Assembly: GCA_964607835.1 (NCBI GenBank)
Contig: CAZSLL010000006.1
Coordinates: 13,064 to 77,063 of the forward strand
DNA: 64,000 nt
Direction of reading: 5' to 3'
From: DAOVFN01 sp964607835
Lineage (GTDB): Archaea; Aenigmatarchaeota; Aenigmatarchaeia; QMZP01
In this document: one piece after another, positions 29,851 to 40,088 of the stretch
How the letters are laid out: every line of letters starts with the position of its first letter
How positions within the stretch are numbered: position 1 is the first letter of the stretch
Translations under genes and position numbers: made by a program
The notes under the pieces: model-generated
The model's input: only the letters and a program-made list of their open reading frames with translations
Told to the model about the DNA's origin: nothing
Database searches by the model: none

Positions 29851-32800
29851 ATGCCCAAGAAGAAAACCAACACAGTGTTCACCAGCCTCCACCCTGACCT
29901 GGAGAAGCTGGTGAGGAAGAGATTCGATGAGCCCACTCCTATCCAGGAAGCTGTTATACCGGAGATACTGGCAGGAAGGAATGTTCTCAGCCTGTCCGAG
30001 ACCGGCTCGGGAAAGACAGAAGCCTGCATGCTTCCCGTATTCAGCCTCTGGCTCCATAAGCCCCGCAAGCCCATATCCATACTCTACATCACTCCTCTCA
30101 GGGCCCTTAACAGGAACCTCATGGAAAGGGTCATGTGGTGGTCCAGCCAGCTGGACATTGACGCCTCTGTCCGGCACGGGGACACCACCCAGCACGAGCG
30201 CAGGCTCCAGGTGGAGAACCCCCCTGACATGCTAATCTCGACCCCTGAGACCCTGCAGGCCATTCTGACAGGCAAGCTCATGCGGGAGAACCTCCGCAAC
30301 ATCCGCTACATCATCATTGACGAGGTCCACGAGCTCGTTCCCAACAAGCGGGGCCTCCAGCTTGCCGTGGGCCTTGAGCGCCTGAAGGAGCTCATACACA
30401 TGGGCGGGAACCCGCCTCCCCAGGTAATCGCCCTCTCGGCCACTGTGGGCACCCCTGAAAAGGTCGCGGAATTCTATAACCTCGGCACGCCTGCGAAGTC
30501 TGACTCTGGCAAGACACAGAAGTCAGCAGGCACGCCTGCACATTCCGGGCCCCATAACCCAGAGAGCCCGGCAGACACGCCTGCACAATCTGACCCTGGC
30601 AAGACACAGAAGTCAGCAGGCACGCCTGCACATTCCGGGCCCCACAACCCAGAGAGCCCGGCAGACACGCCTGCACAATCAGGCGCGAACAGTGCCCAGC
30701 CCGTGTGCAGCATCATCAACACGGTCAAGACCAGGAAGGCCTCCCTGAAGGTTGAGTCCCCGCGACCGGGAAAGCGGGACCGAGAGGCAGCCTCCCTGCT
30801 CAAGGTGTCCCCTGACATCGCCGCCAGGCTCCAGATGATAAGGGAGCTCATAAAGTCCAAGCGCTCCACCCTCTCCTTCACCAACACCAGGGAGTTCGCT
30901 GAGATACTGTCCAGCAGGCTCAAAACCCTTGACCCAAAGCTCCCTGTTGAGACCCACCACTCCTCGCTATCCAAGGACGTGAGGGTTGCGGCAGAGGACG
31001 GATTCCGGAGCGAGAGCATAAAGTCACTGATATGCACGTCCAGCCTGGAGCTGGGCATTGACATAGGCTCCATCGACCTTGTCCTGCAGTACCAGTCCCC
31101 GAGGCAGGTGGGCAAGTTCCTGCAGAGGGTGGGCCGCTCCGGCCACAAGCTCTCGAAGGTATCTGACGGCATACTCATAGCAGGCGACCAGGGCGACTGC
31201 TTCGAGTCCTCTGTGATAGCAGACCTCGCCCTGAAGGGATGGGTGGAGCCCACCAGGCCCTACGGCATGTCCTGGGACGTGCTGGCCCTCCAGACCCTTG
31301 GCCTGGCACTGGAGGAGTACAAAATCCCTGCCAAGAAGGCGCATGAGATAATTACCCGCGCCCAGCCCTTCAGGGAAGTGACATACGAGGAGTTCATGGA
31401 GGTGTGCATGCTCCTCCAGAAGCTCAGGCTCATATGGGTGGACATCAAGTACTCAGAGACCGGGGAACCCCTTCTCAAGAGGCGGTCCAGGGCATTCGAG
31501 CACTACTACTTCAATCTGTCCACCATACCTGACATCAGGAATTACAGGGTTATAGATAACCTCACCAACAAGCATGTGGGCACCCTGGACGCGGAGTTCA
31601 TAGCCCTCCACGGAACCCCCAATACCTCTTTCATCGTGAAGGGCCAGGCATGGAGAATCCTGGACGTGGGCAAGACCCGTGTCCTGGTTGAGCCCATCTC
31701 GGGCATAGAGGCAGCCATACCCGCATGGGAGGGCGAGCTCATCCCTGTCCCCTACGAAATCGCCCAGGCAGTGGCCGCCCTCAGGGAAGAAATAGCAGAG
31801 CTCCAAGACTCAAAGCCCAAAGCCGAGACCATAAGGGCCCTCCAGAGGAAATACCCCATTACAGCAGACGTTGCTAAGAAGCTCTATTCCCTCGTCCAGA
31901 CCCAGCTGAAGAGCGGCTTCCTTCCCACAAGGAAGAGGATTCTCATCGAGCACTCCTCAGGGGAGGAGGGCACATGGCTAATATTCCACACCTCCTGGGG
32001 CTCCCTGATAAATGACACCGTGGGCCGTGCACTTTCCCACACCCTTACCCAGAGGATGGGCTCTGTTGGCCTGCAGACAGACCCCTACAGGATAATGCTC
32101 CGCCTCCAGGGGCTCTCTGACTGGAAGGAGGCCCTGGCCGCATTCAGGCGCATGAAGCCTGACGAGCTCGAGAAGACCATACTGGAGTCCCTGCCAGGAG
32201 GGGAGCTGTTCAACTGGCGCTTCATACACGTGTGCAAGCGCTTCGGCATAATCAGGAGGGACGCTGACTTCGGCAAGGGCTACATCCGCAAGATAGCAGA
32301 GGTCTACCACGGCACCCCTCCCTACCAGGAGGCCATAAACGAGGCCCTCCACGACAAGCTCGACCTGGATGGGGCCAAGAGTGTCCTTGAATCCCTGCAG
32401 TCCGGAGACCTGAAGCTGGAAATCCGCCGCGGGCTCTCCCCACTGGGGGAGGCAGGTGTCAGCAGGAAGTACGAGATACTGGCCCCGCTCAAGCCCGAGA
32501 AGGAGATATTCTCCATATTCAGGAACCGGTTACTGGACACCCGGCTTGGCCTGGTGTGCACAAACTGCGGCAAGTGGGCCACCATAACCTCTGCAAGGGA
32601 TGTCCCCGAGCGACCCCACTGCCCCTACTGCGAGTCCATGATGGTGGCAGTTGTGCCGAGCAAGTATCTCATCGAGGCCCAGGAAATAGTTAAGAAGCGG
32701 AACAGCGGAAAGCTCACGGTCGAGGAGAACGGTCACCTCGAGTACATGCTCAAGAGCGCTGCCCTGGTCTCCTCCTCAGGCGGCCGGGCAGCCGTGGCCC

Positions 32801-32931
32801 TGGCCGGAAGGGGAGTTGGCCCTGCCACAGCAGGCAGAATCCTCAGCAGGATGCTTAAGGGAGATGAGTTCCTTCAGGAAATCCTCAAGGCAGAGCGCAA
32901 CTTCGCCAAGACCAAGCGGTTCTGGAAATAA
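29851..32931 (+). CDS. lhr: Lhr-like DEAD/H helicase with tandem-repeat insertion
   Basis: A 1026-residue superfamily 2 helicase of the Lhr group, DNA-repair helicases moving 3'-5'. Walker A SLSETGSGKTEA (about 46-57), DEVH box IIIDEVHE near 155-162, SAT motif ALSATVG, then the second RecA domain (STLSFTNTREFAEILSS, TSSLELGIDIGSIDLVLQ, QRVGRSGH), a winged helix and the Lhr core C-terminal region. A zinc pair CTNC...CPYC lies near 903-928, and a GRGVGPATAGRIL helix-hairpin-helix-like segment near the end. Residues 213-272 form an odd insertion of two 30-residue repeats (TPAxSDxGKTQKSAG...). Three palindromes in front suggest tight regulation. Confidence 0.92.
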   Translation: MPKKKTNTVFTSLHPDLEKLVRKRFDEPTPIQEAVIPEILAGRNVLSLSETGSGKTEACMLPVFSLWLHKPRKPISILYITPLRALNRNLMERVMWWSSQLDIDASVRHGDTTQHERRLQVENPPDMLISTPETLQAILTGKLMRENLRNIRYIIIDEVHELVPNKRGLQLAVGLERLKELIHMGGNPPPQVIALSATVGTPEKVAEFYNLGTPAKSDSGKTQKSAGTPAHSGPHNPESPADTPAQSDPGKTQKSAGTPAHSGPHNPESPADTPAQSGANSAQPVCSIINTVKTRKASLKVESPRPGKRDREAASLLKVSPDIAARLQMIRELIKSKRSTLSFTNTREFAEILSSRLKTLDPKLPVETHHSSLSKDVRVAAEDGFRSESIKSLICTSSLELGIDIGSIDLVLQYQSPRQVGKFLQRVGRSGHKLSKVSDGILIAGDQGDCFESSVIADLALKGWVEPTRPYGMSWDVLALQTLGLALEEYKIPAKKAHEIITRAQPFREVTYEEFMEVCMLLQKLRLIWVDIKYSETGEPLLKRRSRAFEHYYFNLSTIPDIRNYRVIDNLTNKHVGTLDAEFIALHGTPNTSFIVKGQAWRILDVGKTRVLVEPISGIEAAIPAWEGELIPVPYEIAQAVAALREEIAELQDSKPKAETIRALQRKYPITADVAKKLYSLVQTQLKSGFLPTRKRILIEHSSGEEGTWLIFHTSWGSLINDTVGRALSHTLTQRMGSVGLQTDPYRIMLRLQGLSDWKEALAAFRRMKPDELEKTILESLPGGELFNWRFIHVCKRFGIIRRDADFGKGYIRKIAEVYHGTPPYQEAINEALHDKLDLDGAKSVLESLQSGDLKLEIRRGLSPLGEAGVSRKYEILAPLKPEKEIFSIFRNRLLDTRLGLVCTNCGKWATITSARDVPERPHCPYCESMMVAVVPSKYLIEAQEIVKKRNSGKLTVEENGHLEYMLKSAALVSSSGGRAAVALAGRGVGPATAGRILSRMLKGDEFLQEILKAERNFAKTKRFWK
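30487..30684 (+). repeat. 90-bp tandem repeat inside lhr
   Basis: Two nearly identical 90-bp units (30487-30576 and 30577-30666) and a partial third, in frame. They encode Pro/Ser/Thr-rich 30-residue repeats between the two RecA domains. Near-identity suggests recent duplication. Confidence 0.85.
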
Positions 32932-33087
32932 TCCTTCAATACCCGACCGGGACAACTAACACATCAGGCCCAGGTCCTTGAGAAGACTATGAGGAATCAT
33001 GCACAGACTCGCATGCAGGGTGGTCTGGTGAAGCTGCAGCCGGACAGTTTCGGGTGTATTATTAATAATAAATATTCTGATAGAATT

Positions 33088-33849
33088 ATGGAGATGCCCA
33101 TGGAAGGAAAGGATATCAAGAAGCTAGTGAAGAAAAGGTACAATGAGATTGCAGAGGCTGGTTCTGCATCCTGCTGCTCATGCAGCTGCGGAAAGGACAA
33201 TGAGCAGTTGTCAAAATCTATCGGCTACTCGGATGATGAAGTAAAGGGCGTTCCTGAAGCAAACCTGGGACTTGGCTGCGGAAACCCCACTGCCCTTGGG
33301 GAGATAAAGGAAGGTGATGTTGTAGTGGATCTGGGCTCCGGCGCTGGAATTGACTGCTTTCTGGCTTCCAGGAAGGTCGGTTCCATGGGGAAAGTAATCG
33401 GAATCGATATGACAGATGAAATGATAAAGAAATCAAGGGAAATAGCATCCAGCAAGGGTTATGAGAACGTCGAATTCAGGCCGGGCGAGATAGAAGACCT
33501 CCCGGTCGAAGACGAATCCGTTGATGTCATTATCAGCAACTGTGTCATCAACCTCTCCCCTGACAAGGAAAAAGTGTTCAGGGAATCCTTCAGGGTATTG
33601 AAGAAAGGCGGGAGGATGTATGTCTCTGATATGGTTCTATTGGAGGAGCTGACCAAGGAACAGAGGGCAGACGAGGAACTGATATCAGGATGCGTGGGAG
33701 GAGCCCTGCTGAGGGATGAGTATCTAAGGATTGTAAGAGAAGCTGGCTTTGGTGTCAGGGTCCTCTCAGAAGACAGGGAAATAAGCAAGAGGCAATATGC
33801 AGGCCTTCCCGTTCAGAGCCTGAGGATTGAAGCAATCAAGAACGTGTAA
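33088..33849 (+). CDS. arsM: arsenite S-adenosylmethionine methyltransferase
   Basis: Methylates trivalent arsenic using SAM. The 253-residue protein shows the N-terminal cysteine cluster CCSCSCG, LGLGCGNP, the SAM motif VVDLGSGAGIDCFLA, the conserved SNCVINLSPDK with its catalytic Cys, and ISGCVGGAL. These cysteines are the arsenic-binding set of the family. The long upstream frame (from 32989) looks non-coding. The ATG at 33088 lies about 25 bases after an AT-rich TATA region (33057-33075); ATGs at 33094 and 33100 are alternatives. No other arsenic genes are adjacent. Confidence 0.9.
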   Translation: MEMPMEGKDIKKLVKKRYNEIAEAGSASCCSCSCGKDNEQLSKSIGYSDDEVKGVPEANLGLGCGNPTALGEIKEGDVVVDLGSGAGIDCFLASRKVGSMGKVIGIDMTDEMIKKSREIASSKGYENVEFRPGEIEDLPVEDESVDVIISNCVINLSPDKEKVFRESFRVLKKGGRMYVSDMVLLEELTKEQRADEELISGCVGGALLRDEYLRIVREAGFGVRVLSEDREISKRQYAGLPVQSLRIEAIKNV

Positions 33850-33998
33850 GCCAGCCTGGAAATAATTACAGGAGCCTCCGCTTCCCCAACACACTGCCGT
33901 CGGCAGGCTCTTGCTTTCATTAGTATGCTTGAGTCAATGCTTCCTGTAAACATCAGCTACTTCATATGGCCAACATTCTGCGAAATTACGCGCCTGGC

Positions 33999-34748
33999 TC
34001 ATACCTCCCCGAGCTTCCCCAGATAGGTCCCGTCCAGCATGTACAGTCCGGCTTTCTCCCTTTCTGATGCCCTGAACAGCGGCCCCGGGCCCTTGCCCTT
34101 CTCAGTTACCCTTCTGCTGTTCAGGCCCACGAACCCTGTCAGCTCGCTCACTGGCGGAAGGAGAATCATTTCCGGCAGGCTTTCCGGCAAACCGGGATAC
34201 CTCTCACCCAGCCTGTCCCTGTCGAACTCTCCCCTTATTATGACGGGCTCCACCCATCTGTAGCCCAGCCTGTCCCTGAACTCGAACCCCGCGTGGTTGT
34301 GGCCCAGCACGATTGTCTCGCACTCCAGGAACTCCTCCGGCGGCCAGGCATGCCCGTGGCAGAGCCAGGCCTTCCCCAGCCTGAATCCTGTTGCAGGGTG
34401 CAGCGCTGCCCCCTCGGGGAGCAGGTTACCCAGCCCGTCATCATGGTTTCCCGGGCAGACCTCCACCTCAGCCGCCTCCAGCAGCCTCCTGAAGAACGCT
34501 GGTATCTCCCTCTCCTCCTGGAAGCTCGTGCCAGGCACCTTGTGCTTGACGTCCCCCAGGATGACAATCCTCTTTGCCCTGGCCTTCTTAACCAGCCCCT
34601 CAAGCCTTTCCAGCAGCTTCCCTGACTGGCTGGGCACGGTTATCCCCTTCCTCCTGTAGCGGTGCTCTATCCCTATGTGCAGGTCTGCCACCACCACCGT
34701 GCTCCCAATCCTGAGTGCCGGCTCCCCTGTAACGAACCTCGGTTCCAT
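33999..34748 (-). CDS. metallophosphoesterase (SbcD/Mre11-related, PdeM-like)
   Basis: A 249-residue calcineurin-like phosphoesterase. Metal motifs in order: VADLHIG (DxH), IVILGDVKH (GD), CPGNHDD (GNHD), CHGHAW (GH) and VLGHNHAGF (GHxH). The segment ADLHIGIEHRYRRKGITVP fits the archaeal SbcD-related phosphoesterases and bacterial PdeM. In bacteria the PdeM gene is known to sit in a cluster with an Lhr-type helicase and a DNA ligase; here the Lhr gene lies 1.1 kb away, separated by arsM. A role as a DNA-repair nuclease partner is therefore a reasonable inference. Confidence 0.85.
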   Translation of the reverse strand: MEPRFVTGEPALRIGSTVVVADLHIGIEHRYRRKGITVPSQSGKLLERLEGLVKKARAKRIVILGDVKHKVPGTSFQEEREIPAFFRRLLEAAEVEVCPGNHDDGLGNLLPEGAALHPATGFRLGKAWLCHGHAWPPEEFLECETIVLGHNHAGFEFRDRLGYRWVEPVIIRGEFDRDRLGERYPGLPESLPEMILLPPVSELTGFVGLNSRRVTEKGKGPGPLFRASEREKAGLYMLDGTYLGKLGEV

Positions 34749-34812
34749 GCCAAGGATTTGGTAAACCGCTTAAAAGCCTTAACTCCAATAATGGTGAAAG
34801 GTGCATAGAGCG

Positions 34813-35352
34813 ATGGGAGAGAGTTACATAATAACAGACCGGGCATACATTGATGACTTCGAGCTTCTGACCTATGATGCCCTGAGAAATGCCAGCAACT
34901 CTCACCAAAGGATGTCCTGGATAATGGACTCCTCCCCTTTCTTTGACAATGACTCCCTTGAATTCTGGAGGATTTACAAGGACTCCACATCAGACCTCCC
35001 AGAGGAATACATGAGGGAGGAGAGAAGGCTCTTCCTCATGCGCCCCTATTTCGTTGCCAGGAAAGATGACAGAGTTGCAGGGGGCATATGGCTCGCTGAC
35101 ATGGAGAGAGTAAGAGGAGAAGCCATCCAGCATTTTCACCTTGCCGTTGACGAGTCTATGCGCCGGAACGGGGCAGGAAATGCTCTCCTCAGCATGATGG
35201 AAAGGGAGCTGGGGCCTGCTTGCGACGGATTCTCGTGCGAGTGGGAAGCAAGGCGCGAAGAGGGACAGCTTGACTTCTTCTCCAGGAAAGGTTATGATGT
35301 GAAGAAAGGCCGGGTCATCAACTCAGCCTTCAAAGCAGAAGCCCTGATATGA
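34813..35352 (+). CDS. GNAT-like acetyltransferase
   Basis: A 179-residue protein with a GNAT fold pattern. The acyl-CoA-binding part is RVRGEAIQHFHLAVDESMRRNGAGNALLSMMEREL (the R-x-x-G-x-G/A loop is RRNGAG), followed by a CEWEARREEGQLDFFSRKGYDV segment typical of the C-terminal strands. The N-terminal part is less conserved. The ATG at 34813 is chosen over a GTG at 34801. Acceptor substrate unknown. Convergent with uppP, overlapping by 23 bases. Confidence 0.7.
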   Translation: MGESYIITDRAYIDDFELLTYDALRNASNSHQRMSWIMDSSPFFDNDSLEFWRIYKDSTSDLPEEYMREERRLFLMRPYFVARKDDRVAGGIWLADMERVRGEAIQHFHLAVDESMRRNGAGNALLSMMERELGPACDGFSCEWEARREEGQLDFFSRKGYDVKKGRVINSAFKAEALI

Positions 35353-36136
35353 CAGCCAGCACCCCGAAAACAAGCACGAAATACCCGAAGTTCATTCTCC
35401 CGGAGACCTTGATCAGGGTGTGTATTGTCGCGAATCCCAGAAGGAAGGATGCCCCCAGACCCGCAAGCTCAGGAACGCCCACAGCAAACCCCTCCATGTT
35501 CAGGGCGATGTTCCCGAGCAGGACAGCAGGAAGGCTCATGAGGAAGCTCAGCCTCAGTGCATGGGTCTTGTCGAACCCCCTGAGCAGGAATGCTGCCACT
35601 GTGGTGCCTGACCTCGATACTCCAGGAAGGATGGCAAGCCCCTGGGCCACTCCCTGGATAATGCCTTCACCTGCCTTCAAATCACCAGGACCCTTGTTCC
35701 CGGCCTTGCCTGCAGAGAGCTGCAGCCCCGCTGTGACCAGCAGGAGGGCGCCAATCAGCACCATCACAGCCCTGCCCGAGAAAGCCCCCAGGGATTCCAG
35801 CCCGGAAATGCCCTGCAGCAATGAGAACCCAATAGCACCGCTCACCAGGGTGGCCACCACCAGGAACCTTATGGTCACTCTGTCCTCATCCGGGGCAGAA
35901 CCGGAGGAAAGGAGCGAGCGAAAGAGCCTTATGACATCCCCCCTCAGGTAAACGAGCGCAGCCAGGAATGTTCCAAGGTGCAGGAACAGCGCCTGCCTCA
36001 CCAGGTCGCTCACCGACCCCCCTCCGAAGAGCCCTGCCTTGGCCAGGACTATGAAGCCCTCAGAGCTTACAGGCAGCCACTCCGTGACTCCCTGTATGGC
36101 CCCCAGTATCAGGTACTCGAGCAACAATGCGTCCAT
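35330..36136 (-). CDS. uppP: undecaprenyl-diphosphatase-like (UppP/BacA) membrane enzyme
   Basis: A 268-residue polytopic protein. Hallmarks are GAIQGVTEWLPVSSEGF near residue 13 and the catalytic ILPGVSRSGTTVAAFLLRG in the middle, with about eight membrane segments. In bacteria the enzyme recycles the lipid carrier of wall synthesis. In archaea it probably dephosphorylates dolichyl- or polyprenyl-diphosphate, released in N-glycosylation, which fits the many sequon-rich surface proteins here. Divergent from the HerA-like gene. Confidence 0.92.
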   Translation of the reverse strand: MDALLLEYLILGAIQGVTEWLPVSSEGFIVLAKAGLFGGGSVSDLVRQALFLHLGTFLAALVYLRGDVIRLFRSLLSSGSAPDEDRVTIRFLVVATLVSGAIGFSLLQGISGLESLGAFSGRAVMVLIGALLLVTAGLQLSAGKAGNKGPGDLKAGEGIIQGVAQGLAILPGVSRSGTTVAAFLLRGFDKTHALRLSFLMSLPAVLLGNIALNMEGFAVGVPELAGLGASFLLGFATIHTLIKVSGRMNFGYFVLVFGVLAVISGLLL

Positions 36137-36208
36137 TGGGAATAACTTGCCTCCGGGGCTAATAAATCCGCGGGTTTCCTTCTTATAATTTCCCCACCAT
36201 TACTCTTC

Positions 36209-37738
36209 ATGACACCGGGCAAGCCCTCGGAACAGAAGGCAAAAGAGCTGGGCACTGTGGTCTCCAGCATGGAGGGGCCCTCCTCCAGGAAGTTCTCCTT
36301 CGTCATAAACAAGGGCGAGATGGTAAGGCGCGGCCAGTTCGTTCAGCTCAGTACAGAGGACGGCCAGCTGGTTGGAAGGGTCTCTGACGTGTTCAAGACC
36401 AACCGCTACTTCATGCGCCCTGAATCAGTAAAGGAGTACCAGTCCTCGGGAAACTCCATGGAGGACATCTTCCCGGTGTCTGACTGGGAGTACCTGGTGG
36501 CAGAGGTGGATGCCCTGGGGGTTTTCAAAGACCCGGGCTTCTCTGACTCCCTGTTCCCTCCCTCCCCCGGCAACCGGGTTTTCGAGCCAGAGCCCTCTGT
36601 CCTCACGAGCTTCTTCGGCCTTGACGAGAGGGGTCTCCATCTCGGAAGCATACCCCACCACGACATCGATGCCAGGTTCAGCTTCACCAGAACCCTCCAG
36701 AAGCACCTCGCCATCCTGGCCATCTCCGGGGCGGGAAAGTCATACCTCACCAGCGTGCTCATGGAGGAGATTCTCTCCAGGAAGCCCGAGCAGGGGCAGA
36801 TAGCCACCGTGGTACTGGACACCCATGGCGAGTACTCCTCCTTCTCAAAGGACCCCTCCTTCTCAGCCAAGACACGGGTCTTCGGCATGGGGGACATCCA
36901 GATAGGGCTCTCCAACCTCTCCCCCTACCAGCTTGGGGAGTTCATGCCCAACCTCTCCCATGTCCAGCTCAGGGAAGTCATGAAGCTCATGAGGAAGAAC
37001 CATAAGCAGAAGGGATTCGGCCTTTCAGACCTCATGGACAGTATCGAGGAGAGCGAGGAAATCAAGACCTCCACCAAGGAGGTCCTCATATCAGTGCTGG
37101 ACGACCTCAGGCGCTCGGGGCTCTTCGGCATCTCCGACTCCCCGCCACTGGACGACCTGGTGAGGCAGGGAGGCCTCTCCATAATAGACCTCTCCCACGT
37201 AACCAACATGAGAAAGAAGCAGATGATTGCGGCCTACGTATCCAGGAAACTCTTCAACTCCCGTCGCCATGGCATGATTCCTCCCTTCCTCCTGGTGGTG
37301 GAGGAGGCCCATCAGTTCGTCCCTGAGCAGGCCTCCAAGGAGACTGCAATATCAAGGGGAATCCTCACCACCATTGCCAGGGAGGGGAGGAAGTTCCACG
37401 CGTCCCTGTGCCTCATATCCCAGAGGCCCATCCAGCTCGCCACCACGGTCCTGAGCCAGTGCAACACCCAGATAATCCTCAGGGTCACCAACCCCTACGA
37501 CCTGGACCACATAGGCAAGTCCTCAGAGGGCATCAACCGCACCGTGCTCAGGCAGATATCCAGTCTTCCTGTTGGAACAGGCCTCCTGGTGGGCGAGGCC
37601 GTGAATTCCCCCCTGTTCGTCCAGATACGCCCGAGAAAATCCAGGCCCTCTGACAAGGGTCTCCCCCTGGAGCAGGCAGCCATCGAGTACCAGAAGAGGG
37701 TCAAGCAGGACGTCAGGGACGCAGAGGAGTTCATGTAA
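36209..37738 (+). CDS. herA: HerA-like DNA-translocating ATPase
   Basis: A 509-residue ATPase of the HerA/FtsK superfamily. It has an N-terminal HAS-barrel (GTVVSSMEGPSSRKFSFVINKGEMVRRGQFV), Walker A AISGAGKSYLTS (about 171-182), TVVLDTHGEY (Walker B region), VVEEAHQFVPE and ISQRPIQLATTVLSQCNTQIILRVTNP. In many archaea HerA works with the NurA nuclease and Mre11-Rad50 in double-strand break resection; none of these partners is next to it. The DUF87 branch also includes non-HerA ATPases, so the symbol carries some doubt. Confidence 0.82.
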   Translation: MTPGKPSEQKAKELGTVVSSMEGPSSRKFSFVINKGEMVRRGQFVQLSTEDGQLVGRVSDVFKTNRYFMRPESVKEYQSSGNSMEDIFPVSDWEYLVAEVDALGVFKDPGFSDSLFPPSPGNRVFEPEPSVLTSFFGLDERGLHLGSIPHHDIDARFSFTRTLQKHLAILAISGAGKSYLTSVLMEEILSRKPEQGQIATVVLDTHGEYSSFSKDPSFSAKTRVFGMGDIQIGLSNLSPYQLGEFMPNLSHVQLREVMKLMRKNHKQKGFGLSDLMDSIEESEEIKTSTKEVLISVLDDLRRSGLFGISDSPPLDDLVRQGGLSIIDLSHVTNMRKKQMIAAYVSRKLFNSRRHGMIPPFLLVVEEAHQFVPEQASKETAISRGILTTIAREGRKFHASLCLISQRPIQLATTVLSQCNTQIILRVTNPYDLDHIGKSSEGINRTVLRQISSLPVGTGLLVGEAVNSPLFVQIRPRKSRPSDKGLPLEQAAIEYQKRVKQDVRDAEEFM

Positions 37739-37750
37739 AGAGATGTTTGA

Positions 37751-38422
37751 ATGAAATTTACAGAATTTGATTCAGGAAACTATGGAATCCAGTCATTGCA
37801 TTACGGACACTCCGATGGAAGGGGTATATTTGAGTCGCTTCAGGGAGAGCTTGGGCATCGTGATGTTGGCATCAAATATACTGATGACCCCGGAATAGTT
37901 GATATTGAGAAACGCCCCTCTTTCTATCCCCACATCCATTTGTATCAATACAAGAAGAACGAAAACCAGTTAATTATATTTTCACAGAAGCTGTATGTGA
38001 ATGACCCACTGCTTCATGAATTTGAAAAATTTTTAAGAGAGAATGCGGTTGAATGCGCAGGAGCCGAGGATTACAGCTGGATTGAACCAGGGTTCGAGGA
38101 CCACTGGATAACGCCATATACCCTGGTCACCTGCGATTACACAAGAATCTCTATGTCCCGAACCAGGCCGGTAAAGAACCTGGCACTCATCGAGAATCTG
38201 GGAACTGCTGATGTTTTTGAGGGGGTTGATTTCGATGAGCCTGTCACGTTCAGGACCATAAATCCTGAAACCGTGGAGGAAAAAATCAGGGAGCTTGAGG
38301 AGACAGGGACTTACAGTGTTGAAATATCTTCTGTGACTGAACTATACCATGACAGGCTGTTGCATTTCGAATTCAAAGAAGGTTTTGGTAGTTGTTCTCA
38401 TTTCATGATTAGCTTAAAGTAA
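37751..38422 (+). CDS. hypothetical protein
   Basis: A 223-residue soluble protein without signal peptide. Aromatic and acidic residues are frequent (MKFTEFDSGNYGIQSLHYGHSDGRGIF, EDHWITPYTLVTCDYTRISM), and a helical EEKIRELEETG segment precedes the last strands. Base composition is slightly more AT-rich than the neighbours, which may mark a later arrival. No domain is recognised. It starts 12 bases after the HerA-like gene, so it may be co-transcribed; convergent with the aIF2-gamma gene. Confidence 0.6.
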   Translation: MKFTEFDSGNYGIQSLHYGHSDGRGIFESLQGELGHRDVGIKYTDDPGIVDIEKRPSFYPHIHLYQYKKNENQLIIFSQKLYVNDPLLHEFEKFLRENAVECAGAEDYSWIEPGFEDHWITPYTLVTCDYTRISMSRTRPVKNLALIENLGTADVFEGVDFDEPVTFRTINPETVEEKIRELEETGTYSVEISSVTELYHDRLLHFEFKEGFGSCSHFMISLK

Positions 38423-38428
38423 TCTGTT

Positions 38429-39667
<1,239 letters not shown>

Positions 39668-39770
39668 GCTATCTCACGCTCCATTATACGATTAAGTTTA
39701 TATATGCTTAATTGACTAAAAGTGTCTAGATGGGCCCATAGCTCAGTCTGGTTAGAGCACTCGGCTCTTA

Positions 39771-39802
39771 ACCCTGTTTTGTGGAGCAATTCAGGGAAAG
39801 AA
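39771..39802 (+). other. tRNA-Lys(CTT) intron 1, anticodon loop
   Basis: About 32 nt between positions 37 and 38 of the tRNA; CCCTG (39772-39776) pairs with CAGGG (39792-39796). One-base ambiguity at the borders. Confidence 0.75.
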
Positions 39803-39824
39803 ACCGAGGTGTCGGGGGTTCGAA

Positions 39825-39919
39825 ACACGCTTTTTTCAAGAAAAGGCGTGGGCCAAAAGGAGCATCGCTCCGCCAAAGGCTCCGCTCGCTTCCGTTTGAA
39901 CGGGAGCTGGCGTCGGCAA
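39825..39919 (+). other. tRNA-Lys(CTT) intron 2, T-loop
   Basis: About 95 nt between tRNA positions 59 and 60. It contains hairpins CACGC/GCGTG (39826-39850) and GGAGC/GCTCC (about 39860-39871). Removing it restores TTCGAAT between GGGGG and CCCCC. Confidence 0.75.
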
Positions 39920-39973
39920 TCCCCCTGGGCCCTTATCCCATTCTTCCGGTGACGTTTCTAGCAGAAGCGGTTA

Positions 39974-40066
39974 CTGTCCCTTCACGACCCAATGCAATTG
40001 ATGAAGGCCGTGCAATAATGCTGTCCCTTCACGACCCTATAGTATTGATGAAGGCCGCGCAACAGA
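39974..40066. repeat. two 47-bp direct repeats between tRNA-Lys and 5S genes
   Basis: Units at 39974-40020 and 40021-40066 share CTGTCCCTTCACGACCC and ATTGATGAAGGCCG. Each can form a CCTTCA/TGAAGG hairpin. They lie between the convergent ends of tRNA-Lys(CTT) and the 5S rRNA gene, so they may act as bidirectional terminators or encode small RNAs. Confidence 0.5.
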
Positions 40067-40088
40067 GCCCTCGTAAGAAAGATTAAAA

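Larger units (their letters stand above)
39732..39932 (+). tRNA. tRNA-Lys(CTT) with two introns
   Basis: Exons assemble into a full cloverleaf of 74 nt: acceptor GGGCCCA with TGGGCCC, D-arm 39741-39758, anticodon stem CTCGG/CCGAG with loop CTCTTAA, variable GTGTC, T-stem GGGGG/CCCCC with loop TTCGAAT. Intron 1 (about 39771-39802, 32 nt) lies at the canonical 37/38 site and contains a CCCTG/CAGGG stem. Intron 2 (about 39825-39919, 95 nt, boundary uncertain by 2) splits the T-loop at about 59/60 and has several internal hairpins. The discriminator base would be T, which is unusual. A TTTATATATG element lies 27-38 bases upstream. Confidence 0.85.

Noticed and set aside
30474..31253. A 259-residue minus-strand frame within lhr
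   Set aside because: It covers the tandem repeats and conserved helicase motifs in antisense; low complexity and no start signals.
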